A stretch of 64,000 bases of DNA from Sulfitobacter sp. SK012 (GCF_003352085.1 NZ_CP025804.1:1736001-1800000); one strand, 5' to 3'. Shown: positions 27,248 to 37,135, counted from the stretch's first letter. The notes: generated by a model from the sequence alone, not told the origin. A program made the numbers and translations.

Positions 27248-28284
27248 GGCGCGTCCAGCAGGCGGCGGTAGACTGCGACAATGGCTGCCGCCTCGCGCTT
27301 GATCGAATAATCCGCCTCAACGTGGGCGCGCGACGCCGTGCGCCAACGGGCAAGCCGCTCGGGGTCTGATAAGGCCTCGGCGGTTGCCGCCGCGAGGCCA
27401 GGGATATCGTCTGCATCCACCAGCAGACCGGTTTCATCCTGCACGACCAATTGCTCAAATGCGCCGACGCGGGTGGCGACAACGGGACATCCCGTCGCCA
27501 TGGCCTCGATCGGGGTCAGGCCGAAGCCCTCCCAGCGCTGAGGGGCCACATAAAGATCAAGAGCTGCGTACCAGTCGGCCATGGCTTCGGTCGGAACCTC
27601 GGGCATGAACAAGATACGCTCTGCCAGACCGGCTTTTGTCACGCGGCTCCGCAGGTCGCGCTCAAACGCCTCATGCTCTTGGGTGGCACGGCCCATCACA
27701 AGGGCGGATGCGTCTGGGTGTTTCCCCAAGACTTCGATCATTGCATCGACATAGGCGTCCGTGCCTTTTTGCGCGCGAATACGGCCATAACAGCCGATCA
27801 GTGGACCGCTCGTCGGCAGGCCCATTTTCTTGCGCAAGGCCTTGCGATCTGACACGGGGGCAAAACCCTCAGTGTCGATGCCATGCATGATAACGTCAGC
27901 CGCGCCCTCAAGGTAGCTGGCCGTGCGGTCCGATGTGGCAATCACACCGTCCATGCGCCGGATAAGCCACCGTGTCAGGCCGGTCTGCTTGCGTTGCGAC
28001 GCGGAGGTGAACAGCAGCTTAAGCCGTTTGCCTAACAGGTATTTCAGCCCCAGCCCGCCCAGCATTTCAACATTGCGGCGGGCGTGCCAGACACGGGTTG
28101 GCCCGCGCGACATGGTGATCAGCTGGTGCAGCGGGATTTGTGGCACATGGCTTGGCAGTACCGGCCCGGTGGCGACAATTTCGATGTCTTTCGCTTGCAG
28201 CGGGACAAGGCGCACGATGGTTGCGGTCACCCCCGAGAGGCGGCGTTTGAAATTCGGGGCGATGACGCGAAAATCTTGGCTCAT
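27244..28284 (-). CDS. lipopolysaccharide core glycosyltransferase (LpcC-like, GT4)
   Basis: A 346-residue GT-B glycosyltransferase of family 4, most like the rhizobial LpcC mannosyltransferase that adds the first core sugar to Kdo. The C-terminal nucleotide-sugar site is visible as GCYGRIRAQKGTDAYVDAMI and the acidic EX7E region QRWEGFGLTPIEAMATGCPV. The N-terminal part includes the GPTRVWHARRNVEMLGGLGL segment of this group. It is coupled by ATGA to waaA upstream, which supports a role just after Kdo transfer. The donor sugar cannot be proven from sequence. Confidence 0.85.
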   Translation of the reverse strand: MSQDFRVIAPNFKRRLSGVTATIVRLVPLQAKDIEIVATGPVLPSHVPQIPLHQLITMSRGPTRVWHARRNVEMLGGLGLKYLLGKRLKLLFTSASQRKQTGLTRWLIRRMDGVIATSDRTASYLEGAADVIMHGIDTEGFAPVSDRKALRKKMGLPTSGPLIGCYGRIRAQKGTDAYVDAMIEVLGKHPDASALVMGRATQEHEAFERDLRSRVTKAGLAERILFMPEVPTEAMADWYAALDLYVAPQRWEGFGLTPIEAMATGCPVVATRVGAFEQLVVQDETGLLVDADDIPGLAAATAEALSDPERLARWRTASRAHVEADYSIKREAAAIVAVYRRLLDAP

Positions 28285-29567
28285 GGTGCAAAACCTAACG
28301 CTTTGATGACCCGTGCGGCAATACGGTCGAGTTGATCGGTCTGAGCATCGGCAAATTGCGCGATGGCGGATTTGGCCGTATGCAGCGCTGTGTCATCATC
28401 CAGCAAGGTGGCAATTGCCTGCGCCAACGCAGGGCCATCTTCGACGTGTTGCGCGGCACCTGCGTCTTCCATCTCGGCAAAGGTTTCGGCAAAGTTGGTC
28501 ACATGTGGGCCTGAAATCACGGTGGCCCCGGATTGAGCGACCTCAAAGGGGTTGTGCCCGCCGATAGGTTCGAGCGATCCGCCGAGGAACACGATGTCGG
28601 TGAGGGCATACCACGTACCCAGTTCTCCGAGCGTGTCGGCCAGAAAAACCGCACCTCCGGGATCGTCGCCGCTGCTGCGCCGCGTGTAGTTGAGACCCAT
28701 CTCAGATATCAGTTCTGCGATTTCATCACCGCGTTGAGGATGGCGCGGCGCGAGAATTAGATGCAGGTCGGGAAAACGCTTCAGCAAGATTTGATGGGCC
28801 TGCAAGACCTCGATTTCTTCGCCTGGATGGGTCGAAGACGCCACCCAAACGGGGCGGTGACCAAGGGCTGCGCGTGCCTCAAACAGGGCGTCTTGATCCA
28901 CAGGCAAAGGGCCGGCCAACGATTTAAGGTTGCTGCCGCGTGCAACACGGTCAGCGGGGGCATTCATATCGACCATGGCTTGGGCCATTGCATCATTCTG
29001 GGTCAGGATCAGGTCAAAGACGTCAAAGACATAGGCCGACAGCTTTGCTCTTTTGGTCCATTGCGCGATGGATTTTGCGGATAGGCGCGCATTGACCAAC
29101 ACCATCCGGGCACCGCTTTCTTTGGTCCGGCGCAGCATTTGGGGCCACAGCTCGCTTTCGACAAAAACGACCGCGTCGGGGTGCCAGTGTTTCAAGAACC
29201 GTTTGAGCGGGCCAGGTGCATCCAATGGCGCAAATTGGTGCATGCAGCGGGGCGGCATCCTTGCGGCAATCAGCTCTGCTGACGTTGGAGTGCCGGATGT
29301 GATGAGGAAATGCGCGTCTGGCAAAGCGACGCCTATGCGGGTGATCAGCGCCAAAACCGAGAGGCTTTCACCAACTGATGCGGCATGAAACCAGATCAGT
29401 GGCCCGCTGCCCTGACGGTCTTCGGTCGCGTGGCCTAACTTTTCATGGGCACGGTGTACGGGCACCCCGGCTTGGCGCAGTTTTTTAGTTTCCAGATAGG
29501 CGGCAAGCGGTACCAGAGCGCATGTGAGGGCAACATATGCGCGGTACAAGAAAGGGGCCGAGGCCAT
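28281..29567 (-). CDS. waaA: 3-deoxy-D-manno-octulosonic acid (Kdo) transferase
   Basis: WaaA (KdtA) transfers Kdo from CMP-Kdo to the lipid A precursor on the inner-membrane face. The 428-residue protein has an N-terminal membrane anchor (about 5-22), the acceptor-side WFHAASVGESLSVLALITRI with the conserved Glu, and VFVESELWPQML. The donor side carries WVASSTHPGEE, DIVFLGGSLEPIGGHNPFE and HVTNFAE. It lies three bases after moaA and overlaps the glycosyltransferase gene. Length and motifs match the family throughout. Confidence 0.94.
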   Translation of the reverse strand: MASAPFLYRAYVALTCALVPLAAYLETKKLRQAGVPVHRAHEKLGHATEDRQGSGPLIWFHAASVGESLSVLALITRIGVALPDAHFLITSGTPTSAELIAARMPPRCMHQFAPLDAPGPLKRFLKHWHPDAVVFVESELWPQMLRRTKESGARMVLVNARLSAKSIAQWTKRAKLSAYVFDVFDLILTQNDAMAQAMVDMNAPADRVARGSNLKSLAGPLPVDQDALFEARAALGHRPVWVASSTHPGEEIEVLQAHQILLKRFPDLHLILAPRHPQRGDEIAELISEMGLNYTRRSSGDDPGGAVFLADTLGELGTWYALTDIVFLGGSLEPIGGHNPFEVAQSGATVISGPHVTNFAETFAEMEDAGAAQHVEDGPALAQAIATLLDDDTALHTAKSAIAQFADAQTDQLDRIAARVIKALGFAP

Positions 29568-29570
29568 GGA

Positions 29571-30578
29571 TCAGCCGCCCGTATGGCTCATGTGGCGGGG
29601 CATCTGGCCGTCTGCACGTTGACGGGAGTAGTCAAAATCATGGCCCTTGGGTTTGAGTGCTATGGCGGCACGAATCGCATCTTCGAGCGGGCCATTGTCA
29701 TCCGGGTGGGCCCGCAAAGGCGCGCGCAGATCAGCGGCGTCTTCTTGACCAAGGCAAAGAAAAATCTCGCCGGTGCAGGTGAGGCGAACGCGGTTGCAGC
29801 TTTCGCAAAAATTATGGCTGAGCGGTGTGATAAACCCGATCTTTTGGCCGGTTTCTTCAAGCCGGACATAGCGGGCAGGGCCACCAGTGCGTTCTGCCAA
29901 ATCAGAGACGGTATAGTGTTCTGCGTAGGCTGCGCGCACGTCGTTGAGGGACCAATATTGGCTTAGACGATCTTCATTGCCAATATCGCCCATTGGCATG
30001 ACTTCGATCCATGTCAGATCCATGTCCCGCTCAGCACACCACTGAGTGATCTGCGGAAGCTCGGGTTCGTTAAAGCCTTTGAGCGCGACGGCGTTGATTT
30101 TGACCCGCAAGCCTGCGTTTTGGGCCGCATCAATGCCGCGAATAACCTGAGGCAGACGGCCCCAGCGGGTAACTTCGGCGAATTTGGCATCGTCCAACGT
30201 GTCGAGCGAGATGTTCACCCGGCGTACGCCTGCTGCATAAAGTTGATCTGCGTACTTCTCGAGCTGGCTGCCATTGGTTGTTAGCGTCAGCTCTTTGAGG
30301 GTACCTGCATCAAGGTGGCGTTTCATACCGTCAAAGAACTGCATGATGCCACGGCGCACCAAAGGTTCCCCGCCTGTGATGCGCAGTTTTTCTACGCCAA
30401 GCCCGATAAAGGTGGAGCACATGCGGTCCAATTCTTCGAGGGTCAGCAGTTCCTTCTTGGGCAGGAACGTCATGTTTTCCGACATGCAATAGACGCAGCG
30501 GAAGTCACACCGATCCGTCACAGAGACACGGAGGTAATTGATGGTGCGGGCGAAAGGATCGATCAGGGGTGCATTCAT
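29571..30578 (-). CDS. moaA: GTP 3',8-cyclase (molybdenum cofactor)
   Basis: Radical SAM enzyme starting molybdenum cofactor synthesis by rearranging GTP to 3',8-cH2GTP with MoaC. The SAM cluster motif C24-x3-C28-x2-C31 lies in [14 protein letters not shown]. The second C-terminal [4Fe-4S] site is [18 protein letters not shown]. Length 335 residues is typical. Unlike many MoaA proteins, which end in a GG tail, this one reaches GG at MSHTGG. It is first in a minus-strand operon with waaA and the core glycosyltransferase, an unrelated partnership; no other moa gene is visible here. Confidence 0.95.
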   Translation of the reverse strand: MNAPLIDPFARTINYLRVSVTDRCDFRCVYCMSENMTFLPKKELLTLEELDRMCSTFIGLGVEKLRITGGEPLVRRGIMQFFDGMKRHLDAGTLKELTLTTNGSQLEKYADQLYAAGVRRVNISLDTLDDAKFAEVTRWGRLPQVIRGIDAAQNAGLRVKINAVALKGFNEPELPQITQWCAERDMDLTWIEVMPMGDIGNEDRLSQYWSLNDVRAAYAEHYTVSDLAERTGGPARYVRLEETGQKIGFITPLSHNFCESCNRVRLTCTGEIFLCLGQEDAADLRAPLRAHPDDNGPLEDAIRAAIALKPKGHDFDYSRQRADGQMPRHMSHTGG

Positions 30579-30663
30579 AATTTAAATGGTAAAGGCCCGC
30601 CGATCAGGGGGCAAGGTGGTTTGTGTGATTGAAGCGCGGGACGGCGCGGGGTAATCATGCTGT

Positions 30664-31167
30664 ATGATACGTGTATTGATCGTTATTGCGGCCGTGGCGT
30701 CCCTTTCGGGCTGTGCGCGGCTTGGTGTGCCATCGCCCTTTGTAAAGGGACCAAAGCCTTTGCCCCCGAGTATCGTGGCCCTAGACGGACCGGCAACTAC
30801 ATCAGAGTTAACCGCCGCACCACCGCCGCCAGCTGCCGCGAAGACGGCAGAAACCTTGGATACCACCACGGCTGAGCAACGTGCGGCCGCAGCTGCACCA
30901 GTTGCCGAAGTGTCCAAAGCGTTGGGAACAACGGTCGCGTCCTTAGGAAGCCCTACAGAGCCGGGGTTTTGGTTAAAAACACCACTGGTCAAGACGCAAA
31001 CACAGGGGCGGGTATTGAACCCTGCCAATGGAAAATCCTCTGCTGTTTTACTGATCCCGATCGACGGACCCGCGACAGGGGGCAGCAGGATGTCCTTGCC
31101 CGCGATGCGCCTGATTGAGGCTTCGTTGACAGAATTGACTACCGTAGAGGTGTCGCTGGACGGTTAG
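30664..31167 (+). CDS. small lipoprotein, Ala/Pro-rich
   Basis: A 167-residue protein with a lipoprotein signal: MIRVLIVIAAVASLSGC, lipobox LSGC with Cys17. The next residues (about 45-100) are an Ala/Pro/Thr-rich linker, followed by a compact C-terminal region with WLKTPLVKTQTQGRVLNPAN and SLPAMRLIEASLTELTTVEV. It is probably anchored to the outer membrane. I recognise no family. It is divergent from moaA and followed by a hairpin, so it is likely a single-gene unit. The C-terminal region resembles a SPOR-less envelope protein of unknown role. Confidence 0.72.
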   Translation: MIRVLIVIAAVASLSGCARLGVPSPFVKGPKPLPPSIVALDGPATTSELTAAPPPPAAAKTAETLDTTTAEQRAAAAAPVAEVSKALGTTVASLGSPTEPGFWLKTPLVKTQTQGRVLNPANGKSSAVLLIPIDGPATGGSRMSLPAMRLIEASLTELTTVEVSLDG

Positions 31168-31174
31168 GTTTTGG

Positions 31175-31198
31175 GCCACACCGCAGGCGCGGCGTGGC
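31175..31198 (+). terminator. hairpin after the small lipoprotein gene
   Basis: A 10-bp stem GCCACACCGC / GCGGCGTGGC with one mismatch and the loop AGGC starts a few bases after the stop codon, followed by ATTCTTA. The T-tail is weak, so this is a plausible but unproved terminator. Confidence 0.5.
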
Positions 31199-31232
31199 AT
31201 TCTTAGACAAATTCAAATGAAGATGTGTTGGT

Positions 31233-31913
31233 TTAGGTTTTTGGCAGCTGTCGCGCGGCTTCCTTGGCGGCGAAGGCTTTCATCTGAGGCCCATGCTCAG
31301 CAAGGAACGCACGGGTAGCGTCCGGGTCATGTTTGCTAAGCTCGCGCAGCCACGTCGCGATGGCTTTTTGGATGAACCATTTGTGGTCTGGCACATAAGT
31401 AGCAACCCACGTGAGGATCCGTGCGCGCGCGGCGCTTTCATCGGGCTTTGGATGGTTCTGTTTGGTCCAAGGCAGGGTCACAACTAGTGCCGCGCGCCGC
31501 ACCCAGAGGTTCTCGGACGTTGTCCACGTTTCTACTTCGTCAAGGCGATTGGGATCGGCGACAAGGCGTTTTTGACTTGCCATACACGCGTGATCCGCGA
31601 TGCCCCAGCTGTCAAAATCAGGTGCCCAAGAGGCGATCAGTGCCCACGCGGCACTGTCATCAGGCCGCATGCGGGCTTGGGTCAGCAGTTTGGCGGCGGC
31701 CAAGCGTGCTTCAAAAATATCAGTACGCCAAAGGCTGTCGGCAAGAGCCACGCGGTCGGCCAGTTCCAGTTCCTGCCGCCAGTCCTGTGCCAGTGTATTG
31801 ATCTGCGGGTTGGTCAGGCCCAGATAGACCCGATCTGCCTTGTGATAGCTGCGCAAACCGATCGCGCGGGCCGGGTCTGCTAGGGCTTCAAGCTGTTCCA
31901 TGGCATCAATCAT
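31233..31913 (-). CDS. DNA alkylation repair (AlkD-like) HEAT-repeat protein
   Basis: A 226-residue all-helical protein of the AlkD/DNA alkylation repair family, which excises N3/N7-alkylated bases through HEAT-like repeats. Characteristic stretches are WRTDIFEARLAAAKLLTQ, DFDSWGIADHACM and WFIQKAIATWLRELSKHDP, with conserved tryptophans and a late Asp. It overlaps the glmS stop by ATGA, so it is the last gene of the glmU-glmS-alkD operon, which is an unrelated functional grouping. Substrate preference is unknown. Confidence 0.85.
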   Translation of the reverse strand: MIDAMEQLEALADPARAIGLRSYHKADRVYLGLTNPQINTLAQDWRQELELADRVALADSLWRTDIFEARLAAAKLLTQARMRPDDSAAWALIASWAPDFDSWGIADHACMASQKRLVADPNRLDEVETWTTSENLWVRRAALVVTLPWTKQNHPKPDESAARARILTWVATYVPDHKWFIQKAIATWLRELSKHDPDATRAFLAEHGPQMKAFAAKEAARQLPKT

Positions 31914-33730
31914 TCTACGGTCACCGATTTTGCGAGGTTGCGGGGTTGGTCCACATCCGTGCCTTTGGCGACGGCGGTGTGATAGGCCAGCAACTGCGCT
32001 GGGATTGCATAAAGGATAGGGGCCACAGCATCGGCTACGGCAGGCATCTCAATCGTATCCCAAACACCCTCGGCGGCCTCAGCGAGGCCTTTGGCGTCAG
32101 AGATTAGGATCACTTTACCTTTGCGGGCCATGACTTCTTGCATGTTGCTCACGGTCTTGTCGAAAAGCGTGTCGCGGGGGGCCATGACAACGACGGGGAC
32201 GTCTTCATCCACGAGCGCGATGGGGCCATGCTTTAGCTCGCCGGACGCATAAGCTTCGGCATGTATATAGCTGATTTCTTTTAGTTTAAGCGCACCTTCG
32301 AGGGCGAGGGGGAACATGGCTCCGCGCCCCAAGAACAGCACGTCACGGGCCGACGCGAGCTTGCGTGCGGTGTTGGCCATGTCCGCATCGCGTTCCAGTG
32401 CAGTGGTGATAAGAGCTGGCAGGCCGCGTAGCGCGGAGATGTGATCGGCAAGTTGTTCTGGCGTAATTTCCCCACGGTCAGACCCCGCCTTAAGAGCGAG
32501 CATAAACAGGACCGAAAGCTGGCAGGTGAACGCTTTGGTCGAGGCCACACCGACTTCTACACCAGCATGGATCGGCATGGCGATATCGCTTTCGCGCGCA
32601 ATCGAGGATTCCGGCACATTAACCACGCTGGCGATCTGCGCGGCCTTGCCGTCGCAATAGCGCAAAGCGGCAAGAGTGTCGGCCGTTTCACCCGATTGGC
32701 TGACAAAAAGGGCCAATGTATTACTCGGGATCGGTGGTTCACGGTAACGGAACTCGGAGGCAACATCGACTTCGACTGGGATGCGCGCGATTTGTTCGAA
32801 CCAGTATTTCGCGGTTAGGCACGCGTAAGACGCCGTGCCACATGCAACCATGGTGATGCGCTCAATCTTGGTGAAATCAATGCCTGGGTCGGGCAGGGTG
32901 ATCTGCCCATCTTGGCTGAGGTAGTGGTGCAAAGCGTCGGCGATCACGCCGGGTTGCTCGGCAATTTCTTTGGCCATGAAGTGTTTATGCCCGGCCTTGT
33001 CGATGCGGGTATTGTTGACGGAAATCGTCTTGATTTCGCGATTGGCCAGCGTGCCATTGGCGTCAAAAACCTCGATGGAGTTTCTGGTAAGAACGGCGCG
33101 GTCACCTTCTTCAAGATAGGCAATCCGGTTTGTCATCGGCGAAAGTGCGATCGCATCTGAGCCGACGTACATTTCGCCGTCACCGTATCCGACGGCCAAA
33201 GGAGAACCTTTGCGCGCGGCGATCATCAGATCCTCTTCGCCGTCAAACAAGAACGCGAGGGCAAATGCACCATGCAGCCGCGACAGCGTTTTGGTGGTCG
33301 CATCAACGGGGGACATGCCTTGTTCCAGATAGTGATGCGTCAGGAGTGCGACGGTCTCGGTGTCGGTTTCCGTTACGAATTCCACGCCATTTTCAGCAAG
33401 CTCTGCGCGCAGTTCGCGGAAATTCTCAATGATGCCATTGTGCACAACGGCAACTGGTCCCGCCTTATGGGGGTGTGCGTTAGACACTGATGGGCCACCA
33501 TGGGTCGCCCAGCGTGTGTGGCCTATGCCAGATTTACCTGCCAGCGGTTCATGCACCAACAAATCACTCAGATTGACCAGCTTGCCCACGGCGCGACGGC
33601 GATCAAGTTTGCCGTCGTTAATGGTAGCGATGCCGGCGCTGTCGTAGCCGCGATATTCGAGGCGTTTTAGCGCCTCAACCAAGATTGGCGCAACTTCATG
33701 CTGACCAAGGACCCCAACAATACCACACAT
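31910..33730 (-). CDS. glmS: glutamine-fructose-6-phosphate aminotransferase
   Basis: Makes glucosamine-6-phosphate from fructose-6-phosphate and glutamine, feeding UDP-GlcNAc for peptidoglycan and LPS. The 606-residue protein begins MCGIVGVLG, with Cys2 the glutaminase nucleophile after Met removal. The class II amidotransferase domain runs to about residue 240, including GHTRWATHGGPS. Two SIS domains follow (FVSQSGETADTLAAL, FLGRGAMFPLALEGALKLKE), and the end is PRNLAKSVTVE. It starts two bases after glmU. Expression is probably tied to glmU and alkD in one transcript. No glmS ribozyme is expected or visible upstream. Confidence 0.97.
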   Translation of the reverse strand: MCGIVGVLGQHEVAPILVEALKRLEYRGYDSAGIATINDGKLDRRRAVGKLVNLSDLLVHEPLAGKSGIGHTRWATHGGPSVSNAHPHKAGPVAVVHNGIIENFRELRAELAENGVEFVTETDTETVALLTHHYLEQGMSPVDATTKTLSRLHGAFALAFLFDGEEDLMIAARKGSPLAVGYGDGEMYVGSDAIALSPMTNRIAYLEEGDRAVLTRNSIEVFDANGTLANREIKTISVNNTRIDKAGHKHFMAKEIAEQPGVIADALHHYLSQDGQITLPDPGIDFTKIERITMVACGTASYACLTAKYWFEQIARIPVEVDVASEFRYREPPIPSNTLALFVSQSGETADTLAALRYCDGKAAQIASVVNVPESSIARESDIAMPIHAGVEVGVASTKAFTCQLSVLFMLALKAGSDRGEITPEQLADHISALRGLPALITTALERDADMANTARKLASARDVLFLGRGAMFPLALEGALKLKEISYIHAEAYASGELKHGPIALVDEDVPVVVMAPRDTLFDKTVSNMQEVMARKGKVILISDAKGLAEAAEGVWDTIEMPAVADAVAPILYAIPAQLLAYHTAVAKGTDVDQPRNLAKSVTVE

Positions 33731-33732
33731 AA

Positions 33733-35085
33733 TTAACTACCCCTCTGGGATTTGGCCTTCTTGGCCTTTAACATTTCGAACAATTTTCGTGCCATGCCGG
33801 GTTTCTCAATTTGTGGTGCGCGGGCAAGGGCCAGCGCGTCGGCTTCTACGTCTGAAGTGATCACCGAACCTGAACCCGTCATCGCGCCATCACCGATATG
33901 CACCGGCGCAACCAGCATAGTGTTGGACCCAATAAAGGCACGCGCGCCGATATGTGTATGATGCTTCATCACGCCGTCATAATTGCAAGTGATGGTGCCC
34001 GCACCGATGTTTGCACCCGCACCAATATGCGCGTCGCCGATGTAGCTGAGGTGGTTTACCTTGGCTCCAGGTTCGATTTGGGCATTCTTGATCTCAACAA
34101 AATTACCGACGCGGACGTTTTCGGCTAACTCGGCACCCGGGCGCAGGCGGGCATAGGGCCCAACAATTGATCCGCGAGATATGTGGCAACCTTCGAGGTG
34201 GCTGAACGCGCGTATGGTCGCGCCGCTTTCAACGGTCACACCGGGGCCAAAAACCACATTCGGTTCAATGATGGTGTCGCGACCGATCACGGTGTCACGA
34301 GCCAGATAAACCGTATTTGGTGCTGGTAGGGTCACGCCATCTTCCAGCAAGGCAGCACGGGCGCGGGTTTGAAACGCAGCTTCGGCCTCGGCCAGTTGTG
34401 CGCGTGAATTGACGCCAAGGGTTTCGTCCTCGTCACAGGTAACAACCGTAGCGCTTAGGCCGCGAGCGCGGGCGAGGGCGACGATATCAGTCAGGTAATA
34501 TTCGCCAGCCGCGTTTTCATTGCTGACCGCATCGATCAACGAAAAGAGCAGCGTTGCGTCGCAGGCTATTACGCCAGAGTTGCACAACGTAATCGCGCGC
34601 TCTTGCTCTGAAGCATCCTTGAATTCGACAATGCTGTCCAGCGCGTCACCAGACAGTACAAGCCGCCCGTAGCGTCCAGGATCTGCAGCTTCAAACCCCA
34701 AAACAACCACGTCGTGGTCGACACTGGCGTCGCGCATCTTTTCCAGCGTCTCTGGCTGCACAAACGGGGTATCGCCGTAAAGCACCAGAACCGTCCCATC
34801 AAAACCCTCAAGCGCCGGGCGTGCTTGAGCAACCGCGTGGGCCGTGCCCAACTGTTCGGTTTGCACAACAACCCGGGCTTCGCCGTCATACGCGAGGGCG
34901 GCTGTTGTGACCATTTCGGCTTCGTGGCCTGCTACGACGACAGTATGCGCGGGCTCAAGTGTGGCCCCTGCGGCCATCGCATGGATCAACATGGGGTCGC
35001 CCGCAATTGGGTGAAGGACCTTGGGCAAGTCCGAATTCATCCGGGTGCCTTTGCCTGCGGCAAGGATGACAAGTGCTGTTTTCAT
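33733..35085 (-). CDS. glmU: bifunctional GlmU (GlcN-1-P acetyltransferase / UDP-GlcNAc pyrophosphorylase)
   Basis: Catalyses the last two steps to UDP-GlcNAc. The N-terminal uridyltransferase domain shows LAAGKGTRMNSDLPKVLHPI and YGDTPFVQPETLEKM. The C-terminal left-handed beta-helix shows hexapeptide repeats such as VVFGPGVTVESGATIRAFSH and IGAGANIGAGTITCNYDG, with catalytic-site KNAQIEPGAKVNHLSYIGD. The start at 35085 is used because MKTALVILAAGKG begins there, with AAGAGAT upstream; the frame is open to 35142 without support. Length 450 residues matches the family. glmS follows in the same operon. Confidence 0.97.
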   Translation of the reverse strand: MKTALVILAAGKGTRMNSDLPKVLHPIAGDPMLIHAMAAGATLEPAHTVVVAGHEAEMVTTAALAYDGEARVVVQTEQLGTAHAVAQARPALEGFDGTVLVLYGDTPFVQPETLEKMRDASVDHDVVVLGFEAADPGRYGRLVLSGDALDSIVEFKDASEQERAITLCNSGVIACDATLLFSLIDAVSNENAAGEYYLTDIVALARARGLSATVVTCDEDETLGVNSRAQLAEAEAAFQTRARAALLEDGVTLPAPNTVYLARDTVIGRDTIIEPNVVFGPGVTVESGATIRAFSHLEGCHISRGSIVGPYARLRPGAELAENVRVGNFVEIKNAQIEPGAKVNHLSYIGDAHIGAGANIGAGTITCNYDGVMKHHTHIGARAFIGSNTMLVAPVHIGDGAMTGSGSVITSDVEADALALARAPQIEKPGMARKLFEMLKAKKAKSQRGS

Positions 35086-35224
35086 TATAATCTCTTTGTA
35101 CTCTTGATAGCCCTTCTTTATCGGGTTCCCTGTGTGGCGCAAGCCATGGCGAGATCAAACAAGATTGCGGTTTGCAACAACTGGACGCAGAACTCCGCTT
35201 ATTCGGCGGTGAATAGGAGCAGGC

Positions 35225-35896
35225 ATGAAAACAGTCATTTTTGATCTAGACGGGACATTGGCCGATACCAGCGGTGATCTGATCGCTGCGGCCAACAGCT
35301 GTTTTCGGGCTCTAGGAGAGGGCGACATGTTGGACGCAAACCGTGATGCGGCAACAGCGCTAAAGGGCGGGCGCGCGATGCTGCGGCTGGGAATGACCCG
35401 CCTAGGGCGGGCCGAGGATGACGCCGAAATCGATGCGCAATACCCCCATCTGCTCGCGGCCTACGCCAAAGACATCGACAGTCATACCACGATGTACCCC
35501 GGTGCGATGGATGCGGTCGAAGCGCTGAAAACGATGGGTTACGGCGTGGGCGTTTGCACCAACAAGCCCGAAGGGTTGGCGGAAATTTTGATGACGCGGC
35601 TTGGTGTGCGGGCCGCGTTTGCTTCGCTTTTGGGGGCAGATAGCCTTTCTGTGCGCAAGCCTGATCCTGAGCATTTGTATGAAACCGCGCGTCGGGCGGG
35701 CGGTGACCCCAATAAATGTCTGTTGGTGGGTGACACGGATACAGACCGAAAAACGGCAGCGGCAGCAGGGGTGCCTTGTGTTCTGGTCACATTCGGACCC
35801 GCAGGTGGCGATATGCTTGCGTTAAATCCTGCGGCATTGTTGAAAGACTATGTCGATCTGCCGCAGATCGTCGTGAATTTGTTGGGAGAAGCATGA
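35225..35896 (+). CDS. gph: HAD-family phosphoglycolate-phosphatase-like enzyme
   Basis: A 223-residue haloacid dehalogenase-type phosphatase. The nucleophile motif is FDLDGTLADTSGDLIAAANS (Asp7, Asp9), the Thr motif is in VCTNKPE, the Lys in RKPDPEHLYE and the final Asp pair in LLVGDTDTDRKTAAAAGVPC. This is the Gph branch, which removes phosphate from 2-phosphoglycolate, though many members act on other small phosphates. It begins 139 bases after the divergent glmU start. The DegT aminotransferase gene follows three bases later, so the two are cotranscribed. Confidence 0.84.
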   Translation: MKTVIFDLDGTLADTSGDLIAAANSCFRALGEGDMLDANRDAATALKGGRAMLRLGMTRLGRAEDDAEIDAQYPHLLAAYAKDIDSHTTMYPGAMDAVEALKTMGYGVGVCTNKPEGLAEILMTRLGVRAAFASLLGADSLSVRKPDPEHLYETARRAGGDPNKCLLVGDTDTDRKTAAAAGVPCVLVTFGPAGGDMLALNPAALLKDYVDLPQIVVNLLGEA

Positions 35897-35899
35897 CGG

Positions 35900-37096
35900 A
35901 TGGATGAGGATTTCAAAGGCAGTTTCACCCAGCAAGAACCGATACCCGAAGCCGGGATCGAGGCCGCGATAGCCGTTATGCGCAGCGGGCGGCTGCACCG
36001 CTATAACACAGCCCCTGGAGAGACAGCTGAGACAGCGTTGCTGGAGCAGGAATTTGCCACCAGTGTTAGTGCAAAATACTGTCTTGCTGTGGCGTCTGGG
36101 GGCTATGCGATGGCCACTGCGCTGCGGGCCATGGGGGTTAAGCCGGGGGATAAGGTCCTGAGTAACGCGTTTACGCTGGCCCCTGTGCCGGGCGCGATTG
36201 CGGCCCTAGGAGCGGTGCCGGTGTTTGTGGGTGTGACACGCGACCTTACGTTGGACCTCGAAGATTTGGCGACCAAGGCGGATCAGGCGCAGGTTTTGCT
36301 GCTCAGCCACATGCGTGGGCATATCTGCGACATGGAGGCGTTGATGGCGATCTGTGACGCCCATGATGTGCAGGTCATTGAAGATTGCGCTCATACTATG
36401 GGGGCCAGCTGGAAAGGCATACCATCGGGGCGTTTTGGTGCTGTGGGCTGCTATTCGTGTCAGACCTATAAACATGTGAATTCCGGTGAAGGCGGTTTGC
36501 TGGTCACAGATGACGCTGAGATTGCTGCGAAGGCGATCATGCTGTCGGGATCGTACATGCTTTATGAAAGGCACTTGGCGGGGCCGGATTTGGCTGCGTT
36601 TGAAACGGTGCGCTATCAGACACCAAATATTTCGGGGCGCATGGACAACCTGCGCGCAGCTTTGTTGCGCCCGCAACTTGCGGACCTTGGAACGCAATGC
36701 GCACGGTGGAACGAACGGTATTATGCGATCGAAGACGGATTGCGCGGGACGCCGGGACTTACGGTGATTGAGCGGCCCCCAAACGAACGCATTGTCGGAT
36801 CATCGATCCAATTCTTGTTAGAAGGGTGGACCGAGGGCCCAGTGCAAGAGGTGTTGGCGCGCTGCATTAAGCGCGGTGTTGAGCTGAAATGGTTCGGGGC
36901 GGCGGAGCCTTTGGGCTTTACCAGCCGATACGACAGTTGGCGTTATGTGGACGCAGCCCCCATGCCGCAAAGTGATGCGATCCTTGCGGGGATTGTGGAT
37001 ATGCGCGTGCCGCTGACTTTTTCGCTAGAAGATTGCGCGTTGATTGCGCGGATCATCCGGCAAGAAGTGAGCGCGGTTTTCCAATCACAGGATTGA
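35900..37096 (+). CDS. DegT/DnrJ/EryC1/StrS family aminotransferase
   Basis: A 398-residue PLP-dependent enzyme of the sugar-aminotransferase class. ASGGYAMATALRAMGVKPGD in the N-terminal third, the Asp motif VIEDCAHTMGASWKG and the PLP-lysine segment SCQTYKHVNSGEGGLLVTDD are clear. These enzymes usually aminate keto-sugars for glycans or antibiotics. Here it is next to an HAD phosphatase rather than a sugar nucleotide cluster, so a role in small-molecule metabolism or an isolated sugar modification is equally possible. It begins three bases after the preceding gene, with GGATGAGG near the start. Confidence 0.87.
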   Translation: MDEDFKGSFTQQEPIPEAGIEAAIAVMRSGRLHRYNTAPGETAETALLEQEFATSVSAKYCLAVASGGYAMATALRAMGVKPGDKVLSNAFTLAPVPGAIAALGAVPVFVGVTRDLTLDLEDLATKADQAQVLLLSHMRGHICDMEALMAICDAHDVQVIEDCAHTMGASWKGIPSGRFGAVGCYSCQTYKHVNSGEGGLLVTDDAEIAAKAIMLSGSYMLYERHLAGPDLAAFETVRYQTPNISGRMDNLRAALLRPQLADLGTQCARWNERYYAIEDGLRGTPGLTVIERPPNERIVGSSIQFLLEGWTEGPVQEVLARCIKRGVELKWFGAAEPLGFTSRYDSWRYVDAAPMPQSDAILAGIVDMRVPLTFSLEDCALIARIIRQEVSAVFQSQD

Positions 37097-37135
37097 TCCA
37101 AAGGTGCGCTGGCGCGCATTTTGCCTGATTTGAAT

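Noticed and set aside
30579..30663. Molybdenum-cofactor riboswitch upstream of moaA
   Set aside because: Only 85 AT-rich bases separate moaA from the divergent gene and no matching stem structure is visible.
33728..33735. glmS ribozyme or riboswitch upstream of glmS
   Set aside because: glmU ends two bases before glmS, leaving no leader; that ribozyme is known from Gram-positive bacteria.
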